Notes: a model not told the origin generated them from the letters alone. A stretch of DNA of 17,794 nucleotides from an uncultured Acetatifactor sp. (GCA_910589035.1 CAJUSI010000057.1:1-17794), one strand, 5' to 3'; numbered from the stretch's first letter, positions 7,021 to 14,278 are shown. Made by a program: numbers and translations.

Positions 7021-7845
7021 ATGGATTTTATATTGTATGAGCAGAAGGGCCAGACCGCCGTTATCACCATCAATCGTGAAAAGGCATTGAATGCCCTGAA
7101 TTCCCAGGTACTGGATGAGCTGAATGCCGTTTTGGACGCGGTGGATCTGAATGAGGTGCGCTGTCTGATCTTAACAGGTGCAGGGGAGAAATCCTTCGTG
7201 GCGGGAGCGGATATCGGAGAGATGAGCACCCTGACCAAGGCTGAGGGAGAAGCCTTCGGCAAGAAGGGGAATGATGTATTCCGGAAGCTGGAGACCTTCC
7301 CCATCCCCGTGATTGCGGCAGTGAACGGTTTTGCGCTTGGCGGCGGCTGTGAGATTTCCATGAGCTGCGATATCAGGCTTTGCACCGAGAACGCCGTATT
7401 CGGGCAGCCCGAGGTGGGACTGGGAATTACGCCCGGCTTCGGCGGAACCCAGAGACTGGCACGTCTGGTGGGAGCCGGCATGGCGAAGCAGATGATCTAC
7501 ACCGCCCGCAATATCAAGGCGGATGAGGCATACCGGATCGGCCTGGTGAACGCGGTATACGGTGCGGAAAAGGATGCGGAGGGCAATGTGGTAAAGACTG
7601 CCAAAGAGGTGCTGATGGCGGCGGCGGAGAAGATGGCAGCCGGCATCGCGAAGAATGCCCCTATCGCCGTGAGGAATTGCAAGAAAGCTGTCAACGAGGG
7701 CCTGGATATGGACATGGATGAGGCGATCGTACTGGAGGAGAAGCTCTTCGGAGACTGCTTCGAGACGGAAGACCAGAAATACGGCATGGCCTTCTTCCTG
7801 GACAAGAACAAGGAGAAGGTGAAGGAGCCTTTCAGGAACTGTTAA
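7021..7845 (+). CDS. crt: 3-hydroxybutyryl-CoA dehydratase (crotonase)
   Basis: A 274-residue enoyl-CoA hydratase-family enzyme that dehydrates 3-hydroxybutyryl-CoA to crotonyl-CoA. The two catalytic glutamates of the family are present: E111 in LGGGCEIS and E131 in FGQPEVGLG. The oxyanion-hole region SFVAGADI (58-65) and the family stretch GITPGFGGTQRL are also seen. It is slightly longer than the usual ~260 residues because of a charged insertion near residues 182-196 (the EKDAEGN region). AGGAG at 7009-7013 is 7 nt before the ATG. A small hairpin (CTGCC 7856-7860, GGCAG 7865-7869) follows the stop. It acts with thl and hbd, which flank it. Confidence 0.96.
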   Translation: MDFILYEQKGQTAVITINREKALNALNSQVLDELNAVLDAVDLNEVRCLILTGAGEKSFVAGADIGEMSTLTKAEGEAFGKKGNDVFRKLETFPIPVIAAVNGFALGGGCEISMSCDIRLCTENAVFGQPEVGLGITPGFGGTQRLARLVGAGMAKQMIYTARNIKADEAYRIGLVNAVYGAEKDAEGNVVKTAKEVLMAAAEKMAAGIAKNAPIAVRNCKKAVNEGLDMDMDEAIVLEEKLFGDCFETEDQKYGMAFFLDKNKEKVKEPFRNC

Positions 7846-7965
7846 GCCAGGAGAGCTGCCTCGTGGCAGGCGTATTGGTGTTTCTCGTGACGGGCTTTCA
7901 GAAAACAGACAGAACGGACAAATAACAGGGATTTGGAATTTGTATAGAATAAGGAGGACTGACGA

Positions 7966-8808
7966 ATGAAAGTAGGTATTATCGGTGCGGGCACCATGGG
8001 TGCCGGAATTGCGCAGGCATTTGCCATGACGGACGGCTATGAAGTATGCCTTTGCGACATCAAGCAGGAGTTTGCCGACGGCGGCAAGGCCAGAATCTTA
8101 AAGAATCTGAACTTCCTGGTGGGCAAGGAGAAGATCACCCAGGAGAAGGCAGACGCCATTTCCGCGAAGATCGCCACAGGCTTAAAGGACATCTGCACGG
8201 ACTGCGATCTGGTCATCGAGGTGGCCCCTGAGAACATGCAGATCAAGAAGACCACCTTCAAGGAGCTTCAGGAGATCGTGAAGCCCGAGTGCATTTTTGC
8301 AACCAATACATCATCTCTTTCCATCACCGAGATCGGTGCCGGACTGGATCGTCCCATGATCGGCATGCATTTCTTCAATCCTGCAGACAGGATGAAGTTG
8401 GTGGAGGTAATCGCAGGCGCCAACACCCCCGATGAGCTGGTAGAGAAGATCAAGAACATCTCCGTGGAGATCGGCAAGACTCCCGTAGAGGTGAAGGAAG
8501 CTCCCGGATTCGTGGTGAACAGGATCCTGATTCCCATGATCAACGAGGCTATCGGCATCTACGCCGAGGGCATCGCCAGCGTGGAGGATATCGACACCGC
8601 CATGAAGCTGGGCGCATCTCATCCCATGGGACCTCTGGCTCTGGGCGACCTGGTGGGGCTTGATATCGTGCTTGCCATCATGGAAGTATTGCAGAACGAG
8701 ACCGGCGATCCCAAGTACCGTCCTCATCCCCTGCTTCGCAAGATGGTTCGCGCAGGCAAGCTTGGAAAGAAGACCGGCGTGGGCTTCTACGACTACAGTA
8801 AGAAATAA
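7966..8808 (+). CDS. hbd: 3-hydroxybutyryl-CoA dehydrogenase
   Basis: A 280-residue enzyme that reduces acetoacetyl-CoA to 3-hydroxybutyryl-CoA with NAD(P)H. The N-terminal Rossmann domain has the dinucleotide motif GAGTMGAGIAQ (7-17), and D31 at the end of the second strand suggests NADH preference. The active-site set includes the Ser cluster SSLS (116-119), H135 in MHFFNPADRM with E147 nearby, and an Asn in FVVNRIL. The C-terminal helical domain has the family stretch HPMGPLALGDLVGLD. Length is standard (about 282). AAGGAGG at 7951-7957 is 8 nt upstream of the ATG. It follows crt by 120 nt. Confidence 0.97.
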   Translation: MKVGIIGAGTMGAGIAQAFAMTDGYEVCLCDIKQEFADGGKARILKNLNFLVGKEKITQEKADAISAKIATGLKDICTDCDLVIEVAPENMQIKKTTFKELQEIVKPECIFATNTSSLSITEIGAGLDRPMIGMHFFNPADRMKLVEVIAGANTPDELVEKIKNISVEIGKTPVEVKEAPGFVVNRILIPMINEAIGIYAEGIASVEDIDTAMKLGASHPMGPLALGDLVGLDIVLAIMEVLQNETGDPKYRPHPLLRKMVRAGKLGKKTGVGFYDYSKK

Positions 8809-8826
8809 GGGTCTATAGGAAAACAG

Positions 8827-8876
8827 ACGGAATCATTGTGCGTCTTCTGCGCAATGATTCCGTGCATTGTGCGCAG
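8827..8876 (+). other. Two mutually exclusive hairpins between hbd and bcd
   Basis: Stem A is 12 bp and perfect (8827-8838 with 8852-8863). Stem B pairs CTGCGCAATG (8847-8856) with CATTGTGCGCAG (8865-8876) apart from a 2-nt bulge. The two share 8852-8856, so they cannot form together. No T-run follows either. A further short stem, TCGGGAA/TTCCCGA, lies at 8935-8950. Confidence 0.5.
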
Positions 8877-8991
8877 GCCCGCATGAAATCAAGCTGCGTC
8901 CCGGTACAATAGATGGCAGTGAAATCACAGTCTGTCGGGAATCTTCCCGAAGCTGTATATTTTAGATCAATATTATGGAGGAATGGTAATT

Positions 8992-10143
8992 ATGGATTTT
9001 ACATTGCGGAAAGAGCATGAAATGGCACGCACTCTTTTCAGAGAGTTTGCCGAAAAAGAAGTAAAGCCCCTCGCCCAGGAAGTGGACGAGACCGAAGAGT
9101 TTCCCAGGGAGACTGCCCGGAAAATGGCTGAGAACGGATTCCTGGGAATTCCTGTTCCCAAGGAGTACGGCGGACAGGGCTGTGACCCCTTAACCTATGT
9201 GATGTGCGTGGAGGAGCTTTCCAAGGTATGCGGCACCACAGGCGTTATTGTTTCCGCGCATACCTCGCTTTGCTGCGATCCCATCATGACCTTCGGAACG
9301 GAAGAGCAGAAGCAGAAATACCTTGTACCCCTTGCAAAGGGTGAGAAGCTGGGTGCATTCGGCCTGACCGAGCCCGGCGCAGGTACGGACGCCCAGGGAC
9401 AGCAGACCAAGGCTGTGGCAGACGGAGACGATTATATCATCAACGGCTCCAAGATCTTTATTACTAACGGCAAGGAAGCGGATGTGTACGTGATCTTCGC
9501 CGTGACGGGTATGATCGAGAAGAAGGGCAGAAAGATCAAGGAGATTACCTCCTTTATAGTGGAGAAGGGAACTCCCGGATTCAACTTCGGCACCAAGGAG
9601 AAGAAGATGGGTATCCGCGGCTCCTCTACATACGAGCTGATCTTCACGGACTGCCGTGTGCCCAAGGAGAATATGCTGGGCAAGCTGGGACAGGGCTTCA
9701 AGATTGCCATGCATACCCTGGACGGCGGGCGTATCGGTATCGCTGCACAGGCGCTGGGTATTGCGGAGGGCGCTCTGGAGAGAACCATCGCTTATACCAA
9801 GGAGAGAAAGCAGTTCGGCAAGCCCATCTCCGCTTTGCAGAACACCCAGTTCCAGCTGGCAGATATGGCTACCAAGGTACAGGCCGCTCAGCTGCTGGTG
9901 TACAAGGCTGCCATGGCGAAGGCAACACAGAAGGAGTACGGCTTCGAGGCCGCTCAGGCGAAGCTCTATGCCGCGGAGGTTGCCATGGAGGTTACCACCA
10001 AGGCGGTTCAGCTTCACGGCGGTTACGGCTATACCAGAGAGTATGATGTGGAGCGCATGATGCGCGATGCCAAGATCACGGAGATCTACGAAGGTACCAG
10101 CGAAGTCCAGAGGATGGTTATCAGCGCGGCACTGCTGAAGTAA
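8992..10143 (+). CDS. bcd: Butyryl-CoA dehydrogenase
   Basis: A 383-residue acyl-CoA dehydrogenase that reduces crotonyl-CoA to butyryl-CoA using FAD. With the two Etf subunits downstream it very likely forms the bifurcating Bcd-Etf complex, which couples this to ferredoxin reduction by NADH. Visible motifs are the FAD/substrate stretches GAFGLTEPGAGTDA and TKAVQLHGGYGYTREY, and the catalytic base E367 in IYEGTSE, exactly the position known for short-chain acyl-CoA dehydrogenases. Start: the ATG at 8983 lies one base from GGAGG (8977-8981) and cannot use it; the ATG at 8992 is 10 nt away and gives the family length and the typical MDFTLRKEH N-terminus. A 7-bp hairpin begins directly after the stop. 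Confidence 0.96.
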   Translation: MDFTLRKEHEMARTLFREFAEKEVKPLAQEVDETEEFPRETARKMAENGFLGIPVPKEYGGQGCDPLTYVMCVEELSKVCGTTGVIVSAHTSLCCDPIMTFGTEEQKQKYLVPLAKGEKLGAFGLTEPGAGTDAQGQQTKAVADGDDYIINGSKIFITNGKEADVYVIFAVTGMIEKKGRKIKEITSFIVEKGTPGFNFGTKEKKMGIRGSSTYELIFTDCRVPKENMLGKLGQGFKIAMHTLDGGRIGIAAQALGIAEGALERTIAYTKERKQFGKPISALQNTQFQLADMATKVQAAQLLVYKAAMAKATQKEYGFEAAQAKLYAAEVAMEVTTKAVQLHGGYGYTREYDVERMMRDAKITEIYEGTSEVQRMVISAALLK

Positions 10144-10145
10144 AC

Positions 10146-10300
10146 CATCGGCATATCCGGCCGATGATGGCCGCAGGGCCATTTGGCCGCGGAGGCGGAG
10201 CTTTTATGGCAGGGCTGTAGTCTGCAGACAGGCTTCCTTTTGAGAAAGTTCTGCGGAAGCTTTGTGAAAGGCGGCAGGCGGTTCCGGCTGCAGCGCCGGA
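10146..10300 (+). other. Hairpins in the 214-nt bcd-etfB spacer
   Basis: CATCGGC (10146-10152) pairs with GCCGATG (10160-10166) right after the bcd stop. TCCGGC (10283-10288) pairs with GCCGGA (10295-10300). Repeated GGCC words lie between them. I see no T-tract and no credible ORF. Confidence 0.45.
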
Positions 10301-10357
10301 TGCAGACACAGCAGGCAATCCGGTTACAGAAAATAGAATAGAAGGAGTGAAAATACA

Positions 10358-11140
10358 ATGAAAGTTGTTGTTTGTATCAAGCAGGTTCCCGATACCAAGG
10401 GCGGCGTCAAGTTCAATCCCGATGGTACTCTGGACAGAGCTGCCATGATGACCATTATGAATCCCGATGATAAAGCAGGTCTGGAGGCCGCTCTTCGGCT
10501 GAAGGATCAGTACGGCGCAGAGGTTACCGTTCTCACCATGGGACTTCCCAAGGCGGAGGATGTGCTGCGCGAGGCAATGGCCATGGGGGCGGACAAGGGC
10601 GTCCTGGTCACAGACAGAGTGCTGGGCGGAGCGGACACATGGGCTACCTCCCAGACATTGGCAGGAGCGCTGCGCAATATGGAGTACGACCTGATCATCA
10701 CAGGCCGCCAGGCAATCGACGGCGATACCGCACAGGTGGGCCCTCAGATTTCCGAGCATCTGAACATTCCCGTGATTTCCTATGCCCAGAATCTGAAGAT
10801 CGAGGGCGACAGCGTCATCGTAGAGCGCCAGTATGACGACAGATATCATGTGCTGAAGGCAAAGATGCCCTGCCTTATCACCGCTCTGGCAGAGCTCAAC
10901 GAGCCCAGGTACATGACTCCCGGCGGAATCTTCGATGCCTGCAGGGCGGAGATCACCGTATGGGGCAGAAATGACCTTAAGGATGTGGAGGATTCCAACC
11001 TGGGATTAAAGGGCTCGCCGACCCAGATTGCAAAAGCTTCGGATAAGGTGAGAAAGGGCGCCGGAGAGAAGGTTGCCCTGGATCCTGCGGAGGCTGTTGA
11101 CTATATCATTGACAAGCTGAAAGTGAAGCATGTAATTTAA
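10358..11140 (+). CDS. etfB: Electron transfer flavoprotein subunit beta
   Basis: A 260-residue EtfB that carries electrons between NADH, flavins and butyryl-CoA dehydrogenase together with EtfA. The N-terminus MKVVVCIKQVPDT is typical. The segment ITGRQAIDGDTAQVGPQ (near 115-131) is the conserved nucleotide-binding loop; the GDTAQVGP form is the one seen in bifurcating EtfB proteins, which bind a second FAD instead of AMP. That supports a crotonyl-CoA/ferredoxin bifurcating complex, though the assignment is by family knowledge. AAGGAG at 10342-10347 is 10 nt before the ATG. It is separated from etfA by an unusually long 232 nt. Confidence 0.96.
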   Translation: MKVVVCIKQVPDTKGGVKFNPDGTLDRAAMMTIMNPDDKAGLEAALRLKDQYGAEVTVLTMGLPKAEDVLREAMAMGADKGVLVTDRVLGGADTWATSQTLAGALRNMEYDLIITGRQAIDGDTAQVGPQISEHLNIPVISYAQNLKIEGDSVIVERQYDDRYHVLKAKMPCLITALAELNEPRYMTPGGIFDACRAEITVWGRNDLKDVEDSNLGLKGSPTQIAKASDKVRKGAGEKVALDPAEAVDYIIDKLKVKHVI

Positions 11141-11201
11141 GCTATAAAAAGGCTGGAATAAAAAGCCGGAATAAAAAAGCGACTGCCTGTTCGGGAGATA
11201 G

Positions 11202-11318
11202 ATGATTTACGGCCGAAAAAGCGTTGAATTCTTTCTGCCATACCTGGATGCATTCGAAGGGAACGCGCCTGGAAAGCACGGGATGGCCATGAGGAGGGAA
11301 CGAGAGCTGCGGCTGTAA
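11202..11318 (+). CDS. Possible 38-residue ORF between etfB and etfA
   Basis: An ATG at 11202, four nt after GGGAG (11193-11197), opens a frame for 38 residues starting MIYGRKSVEFF and ending in a basic tail (MRRERELRL). It occupies half of the 232-nt spacer that splits the two Etf genes. The Shine-Dalgarno match is short and close, and I recognise no family, so it may be chance. The spacer also contains a 14-nt near-tandem repeat, GGCTGGAATAAAAA/GCCGGAATAAAAAA (11151-11178). Confidence 0.2.
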   Translation: MIYGRKSVEFFLPYLDAFEGNAPGKHGMAMRRERELRL

Positions 11319-11372
11319 GTGCATCCTGTGATCCGATACCGGCATTGCGAACGAAATCTAGGAGGATGAACA

Positions 11373-12419
11373 ATGAACTTAGAAGAATATAAGGGTGTAT
11401 ATGTCTTCGCGCAGCAGGTGGACAATGTGGTCAACAGCATTGCCTTTGAACTGATCGGTAAGGGCAGGGACCTGGCGGAAGACCTGGGATGTGAGGTGAC
11501 TGCCGTACTTGTGGGCAGCAATGTAAAGGGACTTGCGGATGAGCTGGCCGAGTACGGGGCGGACAGGGTTATCGTGGTAGACGATCCTGAGCTGAAGGAG
11601 TACAGGACCGAACCCTATGCCCATGCCCTTGCTTCCGTTATCAATAAGTATAAGCCGGAGATTTTCCTGGTGGGCGCCACTGCCATCGGACGTGATCTTG
11701 GTCCCCGTGTATCCGCGAGGATTCATACGGGACTGACTGCGGACTGCACACAGCTGGATATCGGAGATTTCCCTTTGAATCCCATTCCCGGCAGGGAGCA
11801 GAAGCACAATCAGCTGCTTATGACCCGTCCCGCATTCGGCGGCAATACTATCGCAACGATTGCATGCCCTGACTTCCGGCCGCAGATGGCCACCGTCCGC
11901 CCCGGCGTTATGCAGAAGAGAGAGAGACAGGTGGGAGTAAAAGCCAATGTGGAAGAGTTTAATCCCGGATTTACACCGAATCAGAATTATGTGGAGATTC
12001 TTGAGGTGGTGAAGGCAGTATCAGAGACAGTGGACATCATGGATGCAAAGATTCTGGTATCCGGCGGCCGCGGAATGGGAAGCCCTGAGAATTTCAAGAT
12101 GCTGGATGAGCTGGCGGAAGTAATCGGCGGCACCGTGAGCTGCTCCCGTGCGGTTGTGGATGCAGGATGGAAGCCCAAGGATCTGCAGGTAGGACAGACC
12201 GGCAAGACCGTCCGCCCCAATGTATACTTTGCCATCGGCATCTCGGGAGCCATTCAGCACCTGGCCGGTATGGAGGAGTCGGATATCATCATCGCCATCA
12301 ATAAGGATGACACCGCTCCCATCTTTGATGTGGCTGATTTCGGACTGGTGGGCGACCTGAATAAGATTGTGCCCGCCCTGACCGAGAAGCTGCGCGCCGA
12401 GCTGGCGAATAAGAACTGA
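11373..12419 (+). CDS. etfA: Electron transfer flavoprotein subunit alpha
   Basis: A 348-residue EtfA, partner of EtfB. The N-terminal domain (about 1-200) has the alpha/beta fold stretch seen in FLVGATAIGRDLGPRVSARI. The C-terminal FAD domain (about 215-335) has SGGRGMGSPENF, the ETF-alpha signature with SRAVVDAGW, the GQTGKTV loop, GISGAIQHLAGM and IIAINKDDTAPIF. Length is slightly above the ~340 typical for clostridial EtfA. GGAGG at 11361-11365 with 7 nt spacing fixes the ATG at 11373 rather than the out-of-frame ATG at 11366. It is the last gene of the cluster, and a strong intrinsic terminator follows about 100 nt downstream. Confidence 0.96.
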   Translation: MNLEEYKGVYVFAQQVDNVVNSIAFELIGKGRDLAEDLGCEVTAVLVGSNVKGLADELAEYGADRVIVVDDPELKEYRTEPYAHALASVINKYKPEIFLVGATAIGRDLGPRVSARIHTGLTADCTQLDIGDFPLNPIPGREQKHNQLLMTRPAFGGNTIATIACPDFRPQMATVRPGVMQKRERQVGVKANVEEFNPGFTPNQNYVEILEVVKAVSETVDIMDAKILVSGGRGMGSPENFKMLDELAEVIGGTVSCSRAVVDAGWKPKDLQVGQTGKTVRPNVYFAIGISGAIQHLAGMEESDIIIAINKDDTAPIFDVADFGLVGDLNKIVPALTEKLRAELANKN

Positions 12420-12516
12420 ATTCCCATGTAATCAGGATAACTGCCGGAGATATTTACCTTAGTATCGCAGGGAGGATCTGAGAAAGGGAATGCAGCAGGA
12501 ATAAAAACCAAGTACG

Positions 12517-12569
12517 AAACTCCCATAGAACAGGGTAAGGATTCCTGCCCGGTCTATGGGAGTTTTTAT
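12517..12569 (+). terminator. Intrinsic terminator of the butyrate cluster
   Basis: AACTCCCATAGA (12518-12529) pairs with TCTATGGGAGTT (12553-12564) over 12 bp. The loop holds a further CAGG/CCTG pairing, and the 3' arm runs into TTTTTAT. On the opposite strand the stem is preceded, not followed, by T residues, so it acts mainly on the plus strand. Confidence 0.88.
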
Positions 12570-12784
12570 CGTCCTGCAGCCCGCTGGCTGTGGGTCCCGA
12601 GGGACCGTTGTTTGCATGCAGGAAAATATAAGGGATCTCCGAAAAGAGTTTTCTGTTTGCCGTAAATCAATACCTTCTGCTCACAGTAATCAGATGGAAA
12701 TCCATCAATGATATTAAGAATTTTGGATCCGCCTATCTTTTTCCGGTCGCTTACTGCTTTAAACTGATACTTAAAATCTGCCAT
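12566..12784 (-). CDS. Possible small hypothetical protein, perhaps truncated
   Basis: A 72-residue minus-strand frame. The first ~53 residues look like real protein, with mixed charged and hydrophobic residues and good codon variety (MADFKYQF..., IIDGFPSDYCEQKVLIYG, TLFGDPLY). The last ~18 residues are basic and unlike the rest. They are read through the GC-rich stems at 12572-12623 and stop inside the etfA terminator, which suggests a gene whose 3' end was lost. AAGGAA (12797-12792) lies about 8 nt upstream of the ATG as a weak ribosome binding site. An upstream minus-strand frame (12993-12784) ends at TAATG overlapping this start, but it has no ribosome binding site. I do not recognise a family. 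Confidence 0.38.
   Translation of the reverse strand: MADFKYQFKAVSDRKKIGGSKILNIIDGFPSDYCEQKVLIYGKQKTLFGDPLYFPACKQRSLGTHSQRAAGR
12572..12623. other. Three-stem GC-rich structure downstream of etfA
   Basis: The outer arms TCCTGCA (12572-12578) and TGCAGGA (12617-12623) enclose two hairpins: AGCC-CGCT-GGCT (12578-12589) and GGTCCC-GA-GGGACC (12593-12606). It has the form of a small three-way junction immediately after the etfA terminator. Its role is unknown; a palindromic intergenic repeat is one option. Confidence 0.45.
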
Positions 12785-13280
12785 TATTTGTTTTTCCTTA
12801 TTATAAATCGCTGCACGATAGCTCTAAAGGTTAAAGTCGCTTCGACAAAAATATTTCTCAAAAATACTTGACATTTCTTAGCTGGACTACTTATTACAGT
12901 TGAGCCTGGGATATAGTCAGCTATATAAATGAATCCAATAGTCTCTCGGAATCTTTTGGCAGAAAACGGTGGTTTCCGATTCGGGTTTGTCATAAAAGGC
13001 GGGGGAACTTATCAATATAGTGTCCTGGAAGCCGTATAAAATAAGGCTTGTAGATTCCGAGAGGATATATCCAATGAAAAGGGTGCAGATTAAATTTTTC
13101 GGCTTCGAACATATCCATACAATATCCTGTATTTGGGCATGGACAGAATATACATCATATTGTATTAACCGAGAGAAATTATCTACACCCCAATGAAAAC
13201 GCCGGATTGCGCCGGGTTTCGAAATATGATATCATTTTCCGTGACGGACTGCTGATGATAGAAGAGTATCGCCGGAAAGG
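12785..13280. other. AT-rich stretch without a convincing gene
   Basis: No forward frame here has both a start codon with a ribosome binding site and a believable product. Short frames exist. One is a 36-codon frame at 12929-13039 with no ribosome binding site. A 40-codon frame at 13074-13196 has GAGG 9 nt upstream. A start-less open frame at 13078-13311 has a protein-like end (YDIIFRDGLLMIEEYRRKG) and could be a gene fossil. CTCTCGGAATC at 12943-12953 and its exact complement at 13053-13063 form an 11-bp inverted repeat. Composition is lower in GC than the neighbours. Confidence 0.45.
12868..12926 (+). promoter_or_regulatory. Near-consensus promoter with palindrome, no clear gene downstream
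   Basis: A perfect -35 TTGACA (12868-12873), an 18-nt spacer and TATTAC (12892-12897) are followed at about +8 by the palindrome ATATAG-TCAG-CTATAT (12911-12926), which could be an operator. The transcript would cross the 12943/13053 inverted repeat and no recognisable gene until 13363. Confidence 0.4.
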
Positions 13281-13342
13281 TGTTTTGGATTCTAATATAG
13301 AATTTGGATAATAGAATCCTGTTTTGGATTCTATTATAGAAT
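13281..13342 (+). promoter_or_regulatory. Promoter flanked by paired ATTCTA-N3-TAGAAT dyads
   Basis: A 23-nt block beginning TGTTTTGGATTCTA and ending TATAGAAT occurs at 13281-13303 and 13320-13342, differing at one base. Each contains the perfect dyad ATTCTA-N3-TAGAAT, and a third half-site, TAGAATCC, lies between them at 13312-13319. A promoter fits exactly: TTGGAT (13285-13290), 16 nt, GATAAT (13307-13312), with start near 13319. One dyad covers the spacer and the other the first transcribed bases, as in a repressor-controlled promoter. The regulator is unknown. Confidence 0.55.
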
Positions 13343-13362
13343 AAGGGAATAAGGAGATTGAT

Positions 13363-14013
13363 ATGAAACGGAATGTCAGATTGGAAGAAATATCAAATGG
13401 ACGGCTTTACAACTTGAATGATATGGTAAAGGCGGATTGCCATGGCTGCCGGGGATGCTTTCAATGCTGCACGGGGATGGGAAACTCCGTCATATTGGAT
13501 CCCTGTGATATATACCGTCTTCAGGCGGGACTGGGGAAGGGATTGCCGCAGCTCCTTGAGGAAGGAGCCGTGGAACTGAATGTGACGGGAGGCGTGATCT
13601 TACCGAACCTGAAAATGGCGGGGAGGGAAGAGAGGTGCTTTTTTCTGGACGGGGAAGGGCGCTGCAGCATCCATGAGAGCCGTCCGGGATTATGCAGATT
13701 GTTTCCGTTAGGGCGGTTCTATGAGAACGGCGATTTCAAATATTTTCTTCAGACAGGGCAGTGCAGGGAATCCGGGCGAACCAAGATTAAGGTTGCAAAA
13801 TGGATTGACACTCCCGATCAGGAGAAAAATCATGATTTTAGCTGCCAATGGCATTCCCTGCTGAATCGGCTGGAAGAGGAGATTGCCGGAGCGGAGGAGC
13901 TGGAAAAAGCCAAAAGGCTGAATATGAGGATGCTGCAGCTTTTCTATATGACGCCCTATGAAACGGGAAGGGATTTCTATGAGCAGTTTCAGGAGAGAAT
14001 GGGGAGTTTCTGA
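13363..14013 (+). CDS. YkgJ-type cysteine cluster (zinc/iron-chelating domain) protein
   Basis: A 216-residue protein of the YkgJ/CxxCxxCC family (UPF0153), thought to bind zinc or an iron-sulfur cluster; its biochemical role is not established. The N-terminal cluster has C26, C29, C32, C35, C36 and C48. The second part of the signature has C92, C101 in RCSIHESRPGLCRLFP, C111 and C134. The C-terminal third is helical and charged without a known domain. AAGGAG at 13350-13355 is 7 nt before the ATG. Two matched dyads around the promoter just upstream indicate dedicated regulation. The last codons and the stop lie within the first unit of a 17-bp tandem repeat, so the extreme C-terminus may vary between strains. 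Confidence 0.85.
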   Translation: MKRNVRLEEISNGRLYNLNDMVKADCHGCRGCFQCCTGMGNSVILDPCDIYRLQAGLGKGLPQLLEEGAVELNVTGGVILPNLKMAGREERCFFLDGEGRCSIHESRPGLCRLFPLGRFYENGDFKYFLQTGQCRESGRTKIKVAKWIDTPDQEKNHDFSCQWHSLLNRLEEEIAGAEELEKAKRLNMRMLQLFYMTPYETGRDFYEQFQERMGSF

Positions 14014-14087
14014 TGTCGAGGAGTTTTTGATGTCGAGGAGTTTCTGATATCGAGGAGTTCAAATATCGAAGAGTTTCTAATATCTGG
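14004..14087 (+). repeat. 17-bp tandem repeat, about five units
   Basis: Units of the form GAGTTTCTGATGTCGAG lie at 14004-14020, 14021-14037, 14038-14054, 14055-14070 (one base shorter) and 14071-14087, decaying toward the 3' end. The stop codon of the preceding gene is in unit 1. There are no spacers, so it is not a CRISPR array. Confidence 0.85.
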
Positions 14088-14278
14088 AAAGGTCGTATTG
14101 CGAAAAGCGGGCATGCTATATAAGGTACGATGTCTGAGGACTGGAAGAACGATGCAGCAGTTCCTTATGGCCGGGGCGGATGGCGGCAAGCGGCAATGCC
14201 CTGCCGATGAGAACACACACGGCGGCTGCGCGGGGAATGAAGCAGAAAAAATGAAGCAGAAGGGAAGAGTTGAGATAG

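Noticed and set aside
9190..10182. A 330-residue minus-strand frame over bcd
   Set aside because: It has His/Leu/Gly-rich composition and no motif. It is antisense to an intact butyryl-CoA dehydrogenase.
12784..12993. A 69-residue minus frame upstream of the small hypothetical gene
   Set aside because: It has no ribosome binding site and a basic/Phe-rich AT-driven composition; only the TAATG overlap speaks for it.
14004..14087. Possible CRISPR array
   Set aside because: The units are 17 bp, directly abutting with no spacers, and no cas genes are in the window.
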